This document shows positions 1 to 10,083 of a stretch of 64,000 nt of DNA, in pieces. This stretch comes from Symbiodinium natans. Lineage: Eukaryota; Sar; Dinophyceae; Suessiales; Symbiodiniaceae. Where the stretch lies: contig CAJNDS010002124.1 in the NCBI GenBank assembly GCA_905221605.1, forward strand, positions 594,921 to 658,920. The letters are read 5' to 3'. The notes beneath the pieces are model-generated. The model saw nothing but the letters and a program-made list of their open reading frames with translations. It did no database searches and was not told where the DNA came from. Position 1 is the first letter of the stretch. Each line of letters opens with the position of its first letter. The position numbers and the translations under genes were made by a program.

Positions 1-882
1 GGTTTAGGATCTAGGGTGCAGGGTTTGGGGTTTAGGGTTTAAAGCGTACTTAGCCAGTAGTTGACGGAACTTTACTTGCATTGGGCTTCCTGATTTTGTG
101 GAAACAATGCATTTGGATTAGCCGTTGTTTGTTTCAGTGCCTATGCTCACCCGCAACCCAAATCCCCTAAACCAAACTCCAAACCGTAACCGTAAACCCT
201 CAACCCTAAACTCGCAACTTCTCATGGCTTAGGTTTTAGGGCTTAGGGCTTAGGGCCTGGGGTTTTCGCTTCTGCTCGCACAGGAGCACATGCCCACAAA
301 CCCGACAACATGTTGAGGACAAGCTTTGTCGGGGTCGCGAAGCCCTAAAACTAAACCAAAAAACCCTAATCCCTAAACCCTGCACCCCCTGAGCCTTAGA
401 GGCTATACCAGGCCAGGAAGGAGGCTAACACCTAAGTGCCGAAAGCTGGGAATCTGCAGCCAGATGGGAGGCCAAGACCTGGGCCCTAAACGCTGGGGAT
501 CCTAGACCCCGAAACCCCCAAATCCAACTAAACTCTGCCTGATGGCTCCCCTCAGGTGGTTTTTTGTTTGGTAAGTTATAGGGGGAGTATAGAACACAAC
601 CCTAAACAAAAGCTACTGCGCAGGAGCCTTTGAGTACCCCTAAGCCCGCAACCCTAAACCCGAAACCCTACACCCTAAACCCTACACCCTGAACCCGAAA
701 CCCTAAACCCTAAACCCCAACCCCGAAACCCTAAAACCCTGAACCCTAAAACCCTAAATCCGAAACCCTAAACCCGAAAGCCTAAGCTTAAAAATCCTAA
801 ATTCTAAACCCTAAAACCCTAAATCCGAAACCCTAAAACCCCGAAACCCTGAGCCCTAAACCCTGGGAAGGAGGCATCGCAG

Positions 883-936
883 CCTGCAACTGCTCCCGAC
901 TTTGACATGCGCTGCCAGCAGGTGCTTGAAGGCATG
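883..936 (+). CDS. Orphan exon, unknown product
   Basis: The open segment follows an acceptor (catcgcag) and stops at a GT donor (gtataag). It reads 18 codons in phase 0, including DFDMRCQQVLEGM. CCCTAAA arrays lie on both sides. It is upstream of the RAD54-like exons on the same strand and could belong to that gene, but I see no family motif. Confidence 0.4.
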
Positions 937-947
937 GTATAAGCCCT

Positions 948-1136
948 AAACCCTAAACCCTAAACCCTAAGCCCTCAGCCCTAAGCCCTAAGGCCTAAGG
1001 CCCAAGCCCTAAACCCTAAACCCTAAACCCTAAACCCTAAACCCTAAACCCTAAACCCTAAACCCTAAACCCTAAACCCTAAACCCTAAACCCTAAACCC
1101 TAAACCCTAAACCCTAAACCCTAAACCCTAAACCCT
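948..1136. repeat. CCCTAAA array
   Basis: Degenerate units pass into about 18 perfect CCCTAAA units (about 1008-1136). It directly follows the donor of the orphan exon at 883-936. Next to it (1262-1365) lies an opposite-strand TTTAGGG array, so the two form a large inverted pair around about 120 nt of non-repeat sequence. Confidence 0.9.
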
Positions 1137-1654
1137 ACCTGCTAGGTTGTGAAGGCTTCGGGTTTAAGGGCTAAAGGGCTTAGGGCGTAGCGACTCGGAG
1201 TTTCATGGTTTTTTGTCAAGCTTTGTTTTCAATGTCTAGGTTTATGGTTTATAGGTTTAGTTTCAGGGTTTAGGGTTTAGGGGTTTAGGGTTTAGGGTTT
1301 AGGGTTTAGGGTTTAGGGTTTAGGGGTTTAGGGGTTTAGGGTTTAGGGTTTAGGGTTTAGGGTTTAGCTCCAGGGTGTGGGATCCAGGGTTATAGGCAGG
1401 GTTTCGGTATGTTAAGGGTTAAGGGTTTAGGGTTTGGAGTAGAGGGTTAAGGTGTCATAGCAGGGTTCCACACACTTGTGGACCAGGCTTTCGGAGTTTA
1501 GGGGTTAGGGTTTATAGGGGTTTAGAACTCTACACCCTACACCCTGAATAGGTTTTCGGAGTTTAGGTTTAGGCGTTAGGGTTTTTAGGGCGATTTTGTG
1601 GCTTAGGGTTCAGGGCTCACAGCGTTTGCGCCGATGATGGCACTGATACCGCAG

Positions 1655-1744
1655 GTGAACCTGCCGGCAGCGCAGAAAAATCAAATGACAAACGAGAGTG
1701 CAGAGTGGCATGTGGCAGCGGTGCCGAGAAAAAACGACCACTTG
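1655..1744 (+). CDS. Orphan exon, unknown product
   Basis: It follows the acceptor taccgcag and ends at a GT donor (gtacctt). Thirty codons are open in phase 0 (starts VNLPAAQKNQ, ends PRKNDHL). A second open segment from 1785 to about 1870 follows a 40-nt GT-AG gap, so it may be the next exon. No family recognised. It lies about 1.2 kb upstream of the first RAD54-like exon. Confidence 0.4.
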
Positions 1745-2319
1745 GTACCTTGAAAAGCCAAGCCTGACCTCGTCTGGTCGAAAGGTTCGACAAGTTCAGG
1801 GCGGCGAAGAAGGTCTCTGCAGATGGATCGCCCCATGCTGCCGGACTCCGCCAAGAATCCCAAACCCTTTTTGGTTTGGGGTTTAGTGTTTGGAGTTTAG
1901 GATTTCGTGTTTGGGTGCCACTCGTGCCCTTATTCCATTGTTTCGGGTTGGGTTTCGACCCCCACCAATCTGGACAGCCTAGTTAGCCAGGCAATCCGAC
2001 GATTTCTAAGTGGGGTTTAATGAGGGTTTAGATTTGGGGTTTAAGGCCCCTGCACCCTAACCTAGGGCCCCCAACCCTAAACCCTAAACCCTAAACCCTA
2101 AACCCTAAACCCTAAACCTTAAACCCCAAACCCTAAACCCTAAACCCTACACCCTATCCCCAACAGGACCTACATGTGGTCTTGTCCGGCTTTGTGGGGT
2201 TCCACCCTAAGCCTTCATCTGCAACGCCTGGTAGGGTGTAGGGTTCAGGCTTTCGGGCTTTAAGGCTTTCGGGTTAGGGTTTCGGGCTCTAGGTGGCAAG
2301 CGTACCGGGTTGGTGACCG

Positions 2320-2354
2320 GTTCGATTGGTTCCACAATGAGCTCACAGACGGTT
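2320..2354. repeat. Small inverted repeat
   Basis: CACAATGAG and CTCATTGTG are separated by about 16 nt in a short non-repeat island at the edge of a TTTAGGG array. It could form a 9-bp hairpin; function unknown. Confidence 0.5.
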
Positions 2355-2718
2355 TAACTCATTGTGAACGCAGATTAGGGTTTAGGGTTTAGGGTTTAGG
2401 GTTTAGGGTTTAGGGTTTAGGGTTTGGGGCACGAAACCCTAAACCCTAAACCCCAAACCCGAGAAAGCCCAAACCCCTGAGCCCCTTAAAGCCCCAAAGC
2501 CGCACCCCCTGAACCCCCAAAGGCCTCCCTGATCTCTCGAGTCTAACCCCGAAATCGCTAAACCCTAAACCCTGAACCCTCAGCCCTAAACCCTAAACCC
2601 TGAACCCTGAACCCTCAACCCTAAACCCTAAACCCTAAACCCTAAACCCTGAACCCTCAACCCTAAACCCTAAACCCTAAACCCTAAACCCTAAACCCTA
2701 GACCCTACTCCCCGGCAG

Positions 2719-2810
2719 CCCAGACCCAGAGGCGCCTACGGCGCCAAAGCCGCAGAGGGCCCCGGAGCGCAAGCGACGACAAAGGAGGCAGCCGCAGAAA
2801 CGTTCGGGGG
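2719..2810 (+). CDS. Exon-like GC-rich segment
   Basis: It has a CCCTAAA array upstream, the acceptor ccccggcag, and a TTTAGGG array downstream. All three + frames are open, so the frame is undecided; each gives a Pro/Arg/Lys-rich peptide. Only the frame starting CAG at 2721 ends in phase 0 and agrees with the next exon (2968). It may be a linker just before the RAD54-like helicase exons. Confidence 0.4.
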
Positions 2811-2967
2811 GTCAGGGTTTAGGGTTTAGGGTTCAGGGTTCAGGGTTTCGGGTTTAGGGTTTAGGGTTTAGGGCTTAGGGTTTAGGGTTTAGGGGCGCTT
2901 TCCGGTTTCGGGTAGTGGGGGGTCGAGGATCCGACACCTTGTTGAGTCTCCGGCCTTTGCTGCGCAG

Positions 2968-5900
2968 GCAGCGTCTGCGAAGTTGCGGTTGCTCCAGGAC
3001 TGCCTTGCTGCGATTAAGGGTTTAGGGTTTAGGGGTTTGGGGGTTAGGGTTTACCCTAAACCCTAAACCCTAAACCCTTTTAGGGTTTCAAAAAGGGCAC
3101 CCGTTTTATTCCTAAGTTACTCCTGAGTCTAGGTTAAAAGTTAGGGTTTGGCACTGAACCACTAAGTCTTTCCTGGCGGGCCCTTGACTTCGTCAGCCTG
3201 TGCAGTGGAGGGGTTTTAGGGGTTTAAGCCTGAAGCCCTGTAACACTCTTCGGAATGACCTTTTTGAACTAAATCCTAAGTTCGAAGCCATCTACCCAAC
3301 CCTAAACCCTAAACCATAAACCCTAAACCCTAAACCCTGAATCCTGGCCTTCAACTCAGGGTCACTCAGACCCCCAGAGCCTCAGTGGGGTTTCGGGTTT
3401 CAGAGACGCCTTAAAACCCGCAGACCCTCAGTCCCAGAACACATCGCCCTAAAGCCTGAGCCCCTTAGCTCCTAAACCCTCAACCCTAGACCCTAAATGA
3501 AGCAGGGTATATATTTCTGTTTTTGGTGAGTGTATATAAGGTTCCTTTTTAATATTGGTGAGTGTATATACCCGGTGTCCTTTTGGGGGTACAAGAAATA
3601 TATACCCTACTTCATATACCTTAAACCCTAAACCCTAGACCCTAAACCTTCAGAGCCTCAGAGCCCCAGACCTAGAGCACAAGGCGCCCAAAACTGCAGG
3701 AGCTCTTGGGCTGGTTGAAGAAGGAGGTGCCTCTGGGATTTAGGGTTTAGGGCTTGTACTTGGAGGTTCATGGTACTTATAACCCTACTTATAACTGTAC
3801 TCATAAGCCCCCTAAGCCCCCTAAGTAGGTTATTAGTAGACTTATCACTGTGGTTATAAGTGCCCATGAACCTCCAAGTAGGGCTGAGGATTAGGGTTAA
3901 GGTATCAGGGTTTAGGGGGTGAAATTAGGGTTTAGGCGGCTTAGGGTATAGGGTTTAGGCGGTTTCTTCATGTCCCTAGGCCCTATACTTCTAGGCTTAG
4001 CATCTCGGGGTTGGGGGTCTGGTGTGTGGGGTAAGAGGGTTTAGGGCTTAGGGCAGTTTAGGGTTTAGGGTAGGAGGTCATGGTGTTGGGCTTCAGCGCG
4101 CTTTGGGTTTTTCCAGGCTTCTGAGCTATAGTTTTCCAGGCTTCAGGCTGGGGGCTTTGTTGCTTCACCCTAAGCCCGGGCCCGAACCCTTGAACCTTAA
4201 ACCCTGTTCAAGGTCATCGGGGTGTGTTGGGGGTGTTTTCGGAGGTGTTTTAGGGCTTCAGGGTTTTAGGGTTCTGTCGTTTTGTTGGCTTTGTGGACTT
4301 TAGGGGTTTATTTCTTGAAAGGTTTTGGGTTTAGGAGCGTTAGGGCCTTTGGTTTTGTGAGTGTTGGACTTGTAACCCTAAACCCGAAACCCCTGTGTTG
4401 GAGCTTTCTTGTTTCGGGCCGAGGTGTGGATTTGTCGGCGTTTGCCGTTGAAGCGGCAAGCTGTTTAGGGTTCAGGGTTTGGGGAACCCTACACAAACCC
4501 TACTCCGTTAGCCCTTCTCTTAGGATAGCAGAAATCACAGAAATTCATAGAGCCCTAAACCCAAAACCCAAAACCCTAAACCCTAAACCCTAAACCCTTG
4601 TGGGGCTCTGCGAGGCTTTGAGGGCTTTCGTTTGTGCTGGCAGGCACCCTCAGACGGCATTGCGATCGTTTCGAATTTCTGCTCCACACAGAGCTCTTGC
4701 AGAATCTTGCCTGTACACCTGGCTTGGGTTGCAATTTAGGGTTTAGGGTTCAGGGTTCAGGGTTTCGGGCTTACAGGGCTTACAGGGTTTACAGGGTTTG
4801 CAGAGCTTAGGGTGCACGGTTTAGGGTGGTACAAGTACCCAGGCCGCTCACTCGCGTCGCTATCTCGACCCTCTCTCAGTCTCTTACTTTGACTTCGAGA
4901 TCCCGAAAGGCTCCGAGCTCTCTTCTTTCAGGAATATGACATTGGAATAAGGAGTATTTTAGGGGCCGGGCTGATGCCTAACACCATTTATTCCCTTATG
5001 ACCCATACTACAATAGCGCCCCCCAAAACATATGATAACCCAAATTTGAGTTAGATTTGTACCCCCCCCCCCCCCCCCAGAAAAGAGGCCCCATGAACCT
5101 TCAAAAAGGTTCAAGGGGAGGTTTGAAGCCTAAACCCGAAACCCTGGACCCGACAACCTAAACCCTTAAACCCTTCAAGCCCCTTCAGCCACCCAATGAG
5201 AACGCTAAATCCTTAAACCCTTAATGCCCAATTTCAACCACCCAAAGAGGAAACAAAAGCCCGTAAAGCCCCTGCAACCACCCGAGCAGAAGGCTAAACC
5301 TTAAACCCTTAAAGCCCAATCTCAACCACCCAAAGAGAAAACACAAAAATGGACGACGATGCTTCAGGCGAACTGTGCCAGCGGCTGGGCTTTCGCGTCT
5401 TCACCCTGGATGGCTCCACAGCCGTCTCGAAGCGTTTGGAGCTGGCAGCTTGGGCTTAGGTCCAGGGTTTAGGGTTTGGGGTTTAGGGTTTGGGGTTTAG
5501 GGTTTAGGGTTTAGGGTTGAGGGTTGAGGGTTTAGGATTTAGGATTTAGGGTTGAGGGTTTAGGGTTTGGGTTGGGGTTTAGGGCTTAATTGGGGTTTAG
5601 GCTTCGGGGTTGGGGGTTTGTAGGCTTTGGACTCTATCGGGTTTAGGGTGTGTTACGGTTCAGGGGTGTACTTTAAGAGCCCTACAGTAGTACACGAATG
5701 CCTACTACTCAAGGCTTTGCTTTCCGGGTAGGTGCCCATGGTAACTTAGGCAAATCGATAGTTGCGGTTGAGGGTTTAGGGATGAGGTTTCAGGTTTAGG
5801 GTTTCCCCTAAACCCTAAACCCTAAACCCTAAACCCTAAACCCTAAACCCCAAACCCCAAACCCTAAACCCTAAACACTAAACCGTATCAACCCCGAGTT

Positions 5901-8884
5901 CTGTATGCCGATGCAAACACAGGTCTCTCGCTTCAATAAGCTGGCAGAGCCGAGGGTGTACCTTGGAGACTGATTAGGGGTGAGGGTTTAGGGTTGAGGG
6001 TTTAGGGTTTAGGGTTTAGGAGGGTTTAGGGTTGAGGGTTTAGGTTTTACGTAGTAGCTGAATGAATGCCCTTTACACTTTTTGGGATATCATAATCCCC
6101 TGTAGGCTTATGAGCTCAGCAACTAAGTTTAGGATTTGGGGTAGTGGTTGAGAGGTTGGGGGGGCTTTGGGAGGGGTTTGGGAATTTAGGTTCAGGGCTT
6201 TGTGCTTAGTTTCCGGTTTCGGGGCGAAGGCTTTGTTGGGGTACAATGGGCTTTAATTTAATATAAGGTTCTAAGGGTAGCTACATGGTCCCTGAACTTG
6301 GTCCCTTACCTTCTTTAAAGGGTTCTGAAGCGGGGGTTTCGTAGAGTACATAAAGGGTATCTAAGGGGTCCCCAGCCAAGTGCCCATACGAAGGGGACCA
6401 TGTAGCTACCCCTCGAAAGGTTCAGGGGTTTGGTCCTCGCACCGCTGGGCCAGATTGTGTGCACATGCGCTGACACTCTACTGGTCGCATGGAGAAGCCC
6501 AAGCCCTCAACCCTCGACTCTAAACCTCACCGATTCCAAGGTTTTTCGTGCCCCCCCCCCCCCCCCCCCCCCCCACCCCAACCCCCCACTGCGGCCCTCG
6601 AAAGCTCGAGCTCCCTTTATCACCTAGTGAGTCTCCTCAAAGTTATGGTCCTTTTGGGTACCCTTAAGTATTCGGGGCTGCCTTACACGAGTAACCCCCA
6701 AAAAGAGGCATATAGAGAATCCCCCCACATAATCTCCAATTGTCAGGTTCCTACTCTCCGCGAAAGCTGGCGGCGTCGGCACCGGCCTGAGCCGAGCAGC
6801 ACCCATCGAAGACCTACAGCAAGCTCATATCCGCAAACCGCCCTAATACCCCAGCCCAAAACTCAAAACTCTAAACCCTAAACCTCAGCCGCAAACCTCC
6901 GAAGCTCTCTTTGAGCCCCGATTAAAATACGCAGCAAGCCCCAAGACCCAAATTTGCTGCGAGCCCAAGAGTTGCTTTCCCCGAACGCAATAAAGTCCCC
7001 AAACCCTATACCCTCTACCGTGTGCCCTGAAAGGCTGAGGACCCAAAAGACGAGGTCTAGGGCTTACAAGATACTACAAGCAACCCTAAACCCTAAGCCC
7101 GAAGCCCTCAACCCTAAACCCTAGTAACACCACACCCTCAACCTTACATGGCCGTGGTGAAACAGTGCGGGGGTTTAACTCTAAGGATCCATGTGCATTC
7201 ATAGTATACACTTGGGCCTTAGGACCGTAGCTTTAGGGTATGGTTTCCCCTACTACGCCCCCTCTATGCTCCCCCCCCCCCCTGGGTTCCCCCCTTGAAT
7301 CGAATTATCCCTGAATAGCCTTAATTATAGGGGGAATTTAGGGGGGGGGGGGGGGGTGTAGAGTGGGGTAATAGGGGAAACCATGAAAGTAGAAACTATC
7401 TAGCTACATGGGTCCTTAGGGTCGGAAATTTAGGATGCATGATGGGGGATGGGCGAAAGGGGGTTTAGGGGGTTTAGGGGTTTAGGGGGTTTAGAGCTGT
7501 TTGTTGTGGTTTACACCCTCGCAGCCTAAATACCCCTAATCCCCAAACCCCAAACCCTAAACCCCAAACCCCAAACCCCAAACCCTAAACCCCAAACCCC
7601 AAACCCTACTCAACCCTACACCCCTCCATAGCTGAGGCTTGAACATCGTGGGGGCCAGCCGCTTGGTGCTGCTGGAGCCGGGGGTAGGGGGGGTTAAGGG
7701 TTTAGGGTTTGGTTTAGCATGTGGAGCTAAACAACCCGAAACTTTATCGTAAATACACTCTGGAGAAACCCTAAGCCCTGGACTTCCCCTAAACCCTAAC
7801 TCCCCCCGCCCTCCCTTTTTAGACGGTTTGGGCTTTGACGGGAATCTGGGTTTGGGGCATTGTAAGGCTTTAGGGTTTAGAGTATAGGTCCAGGTTTTAG
7901 GGTTTGGAGGGGGCGAAGAGTGGATAAGGGGTTTCAGCCCGTGTTCGTTGTCTTGATATGATATACAATTACAGAACGTGTGCATGTGTACACACACCAC
8001 TTTCGCACGATACATGTGAACAAACGTCAGGTTTCAGGGTTTAGGGTTTCCGGCTTAATCACTTAGGCAGACTAAGGGCTCCTGTTTCCCAACACCCCCC
8101 CCCCCCCCTTCCTTCCCAGCCCCGCCCCCTAAACCCAGGAGAGTGGAACCCCACATCTTGTACCAAATCCTCAACCCAACCCTAAGCTCTAAACCCTACA
8201 ACCTAAACCCACCATGAACCGGATGTTAGGGGGTTTGGTAAAGCTAAGTCCTAAACCCTAAACCCGAAAAAGCCCCCAACAACCAGCCGGGAGGAGCCAG
8301 ACTGGAACCCAGCTGTGGACCAGCAGGCCATGGGACGAGTTTGGCGCCAAGGCCGACAGAGGAGGAGTTTCGGGCAGCTTCGGCCATAGGGTTTGGGGCC
8401 TTCTTAGGGGTTTAGGGTGGTTGGGATTGAGATTTTAGGCTAGTTTGGGGGTTTAGGATACTTCCCCTAAACCCTAAACCCTAAACCCCTAAACCCCTCG
8501 CCGTAGGCCAGACGAAGCCGGTCTTCATCTACCGCCTGGCAACCCATGGCACCCTGGAGGAGAAGATCCTTCAGCGCCAGGCGGCTGGGCTGCCAAACTG
8601 AAGCCGGGCTTGGGGTTGAGGGTTCCGCACTGCCCAGGCGCACAAGCAGGGCCTCGCTTGCGCCCTGGTGGAAGAGAACGAAGGCAGGACCCTAAACCAT
8701 GTAAACCCTAAGCCCTAAACCCTGAACCCTAATCCCTCAAGCCTCAGCCCGAAACTCTTAACCCCTAAGCCCTAAACCCTAAACCCTAAACCCTAAACCC
8801 CAAACCCTAAACCCACGCCGAGCTTCTTGCAGGTGCCTTGGTGTCCAAGGCCGACATTAAGGAGCTCTACAAGGCCGCCACAGG
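2968..8884 (+). CDS. RAD54: RAD54-like SNF2 translocase, C-terminal lobe (partial, spliced)
   Basis: RAD54 is an SNF2-family, ATP-driven DNA translocase acting with RAD51 in homologous recombination. Proposed exons: 2968-3018, 4644-4709, 5368-5444, 5923-5957, 6747-6778, 7637-7674, 8294-8351, 8507-8580, 8638-8683, 8833-8884. In order they carry SAKLRLLQDCLAAIK, DGIAIVSNF (LVSNYTQ region of RAD54), FRVFTLDGST, SRFNKLAEPR, FLLSAKAGGVG (helicase motif V), GLNIVGASRLVL, DWNPAVDQQAMGRVWRQG (motif VI), FIYRLATHGTLEEKILQRQ, AHKQGLACALVEENE and ADIKELYKAAT. The QRQ-HK tail points to RAD54 rather than other SNF2 proteins. Phases agree from 5368 onward. Donors are mostly GC (5445, 6779, 8352, 8581, 8684), with GT at 5958 and 8885. 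The 4644/5368 join is unresolved. The N-terminal lobe (motifs I-III) is not seen, and the end is unclear: candidates are 8993-9049 (stop TAG) or 9129-9201 (stop TGA). Confidence 0.85.
3498..3614. mobile_element. MITE family E, copy 1
   Basis: About 117 bp with terminal inverted repeats of about 21 bp (tgaagcagggtatatatttct against its complement, one mismatch). Inside, ttggtgagtgtatata occurs twice. It lies in the 3018-4644 intron of the RAD54-like gene. A second copy is at 38110-38225. Confidence 0.8.
3757..3880. mobile_element. MITE family F, copy 1
   Basis: About 124 bp with ends tacttggaggttcatgg and their complement, about 25 bp with few mismatches. A diverged copy is at 56454-56570, and an end fragment is at about 58380-58403. 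It lies in the same RAD54 intron as family E copy 1. Confidence 0.75.
6275..6412. mobile_element. MITE family A, copy 1
   Basis: About 138 bp with about 18-bp terminal inverted repeats (gggtagctacatggtccc and complement). The core contains ccttaccttctttaaagggttctgaag. It lies in the RAD54 intron before the motif V exon. Related copies: 24782-24921 and 55222-55364; fragments at about 18976-19040 and 54060-54160. Confidence 0.8.
7184..7425. mobile_element. MITE family G, disrupted copy
   Basis: Left-end sequence (ctaaggatccatgtgcattcatagtatacacttgggcc) is near 7184 and a right end (agctacatgggtccttaggg) near 7404-7425. Poly-C and poly-G tracts and unrelated sequence lie between. It is read as a decayed relative of the intact copy at 28305-28413. 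Confidence 0.45.
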
Positions 8885-9128
8885 GTTCTGCGCTTAGGGT
8901 TTGGGGTTTAGGGTTTAGGGTTTAGGGTTGCCACGTGGAATCCTAGGGAGGGTCACAGGGCTCAAGGGAAGACAACACTTGTGCCCTGGCAGGCGTCTGA
9001 ATCCCTGAGCAAGGCCTCCCTTCGGCTAACTACCCGGGACTCTACCTAGCCCCACCCTAAACACCCTAAAAGGAAAAATAGGAAACCTCTAAACCCTAGA
9101 CACCCTAATCCCTACCCCCACTCTTCAG

Positions 9129-9211
9129 GTATTTGATCTCGATGGCTACACTCCCGATGGCCGCCCTGGGTCTCGCGCCGACGTTGGGGCCTCGCTCTTG
9201 AAGATTCTGTG
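9129..9211 (+). CDS. Exon-like segment after RAD54 exons
   Basis: It follows the acceptor ctcttcag, with CCCTAAA upstream and TTTAGGG downstream. One frame reads FDLDGYTPDGRPGSRADVG. The frame that agrees in phase with 8884 instead reaches TGA at 9199. It may be the terminal RAD54 exon or part of another gene. Confidence 0.35.
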
Positions 9212-9989
9212 GGGGAGGGGGTTAGGGCTTAGGGCATTGGGCTTTGGGCTTAGGGCTCAGGAGATGAGTGGTTCAGGGTGTACGATATAGGGTCAGAATT
9301 TTAGGCTTCTCGGGCATGCGCTGACCATGCTGCAGGGTTTAGAGGTCCAGGCTTTTTGGGGGCGGACTAAGGGTTGAGGATTCATGAGATTCATGAGGAT
9401 AAAGACGACAACAGGGGACCCCTAATATAGACCCCCCCCAAAAAAATTGAAGGATTCCCTTGTAACAAGGACCCCAAGAAGGTGCCCATGAGGTTCATGA
9501 GGTTCATGTCTGGTCATGCATGGGGTCATAGTCTCACTTAGGACCTCTGTAAATGCTCGCACCTACGAACCCCCAACAAGTCACTAGGCTTCGTGAGCCT
9601 TCTATCGTGCTCAAACCCTAAACCCTATGCCCTAAACCGCAACCCTAAACGCTAAACCCTGAACCTTAAACCCTAAACCCTAAACTCTAAACCCTGAACC
9701 AAGCCTAGTTTACGGGTGTTGTTTAGGATGAAGGGTTTGTGACTGGAAACGCAGCACCCCAAACCCTACGACTTAGTAGGAACCCACCGAGGGCTTAACT
9801 TCCGAAGCAGCATGTACTTGGTATACCCAACCTCTCAGCCTCTAGTTCTTAGCCCTTCAACGCCTAAATCCACTTTGGGACCCAGATAGGTGTGGAGGAG
9901 CTTCCTCGTACGTAGGCCTACCGGCCTGAAGGCCTTTTGTTGCCGAATCACGTGCAGGGGTACATGACTTAAGGTTTGAACACCTAAAC

Positions 9990-10058
9990 AAGAAACCCTA
10001 AACCCTAAACCCTAAACCCTAAACCCTAAACCCTAAACCCTAAACCCTAAACCCTAAA
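9990..10058. repeat. CCCTAAA array, one arm of an inverted pair
   Basis: Perfect CCCTAAA units end 25 nt before the exon at 10084. The opposite arm (TTTAGGG, 10141-10255) starts 7 nt after that exon. This is one of the clearest examples of the exon-bracketing pattern. Confidence 0.9.
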
Positions 10059-10083
10059 CCCCTGATGGCCGCTCCTGGTTCAG

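Noticed and set aside
948-1136. Chromosome end (true telomere)
   Set aside because: The arrays are short, occur in both orientations across the whole window and continue into exons on both sides; they are interstitial.
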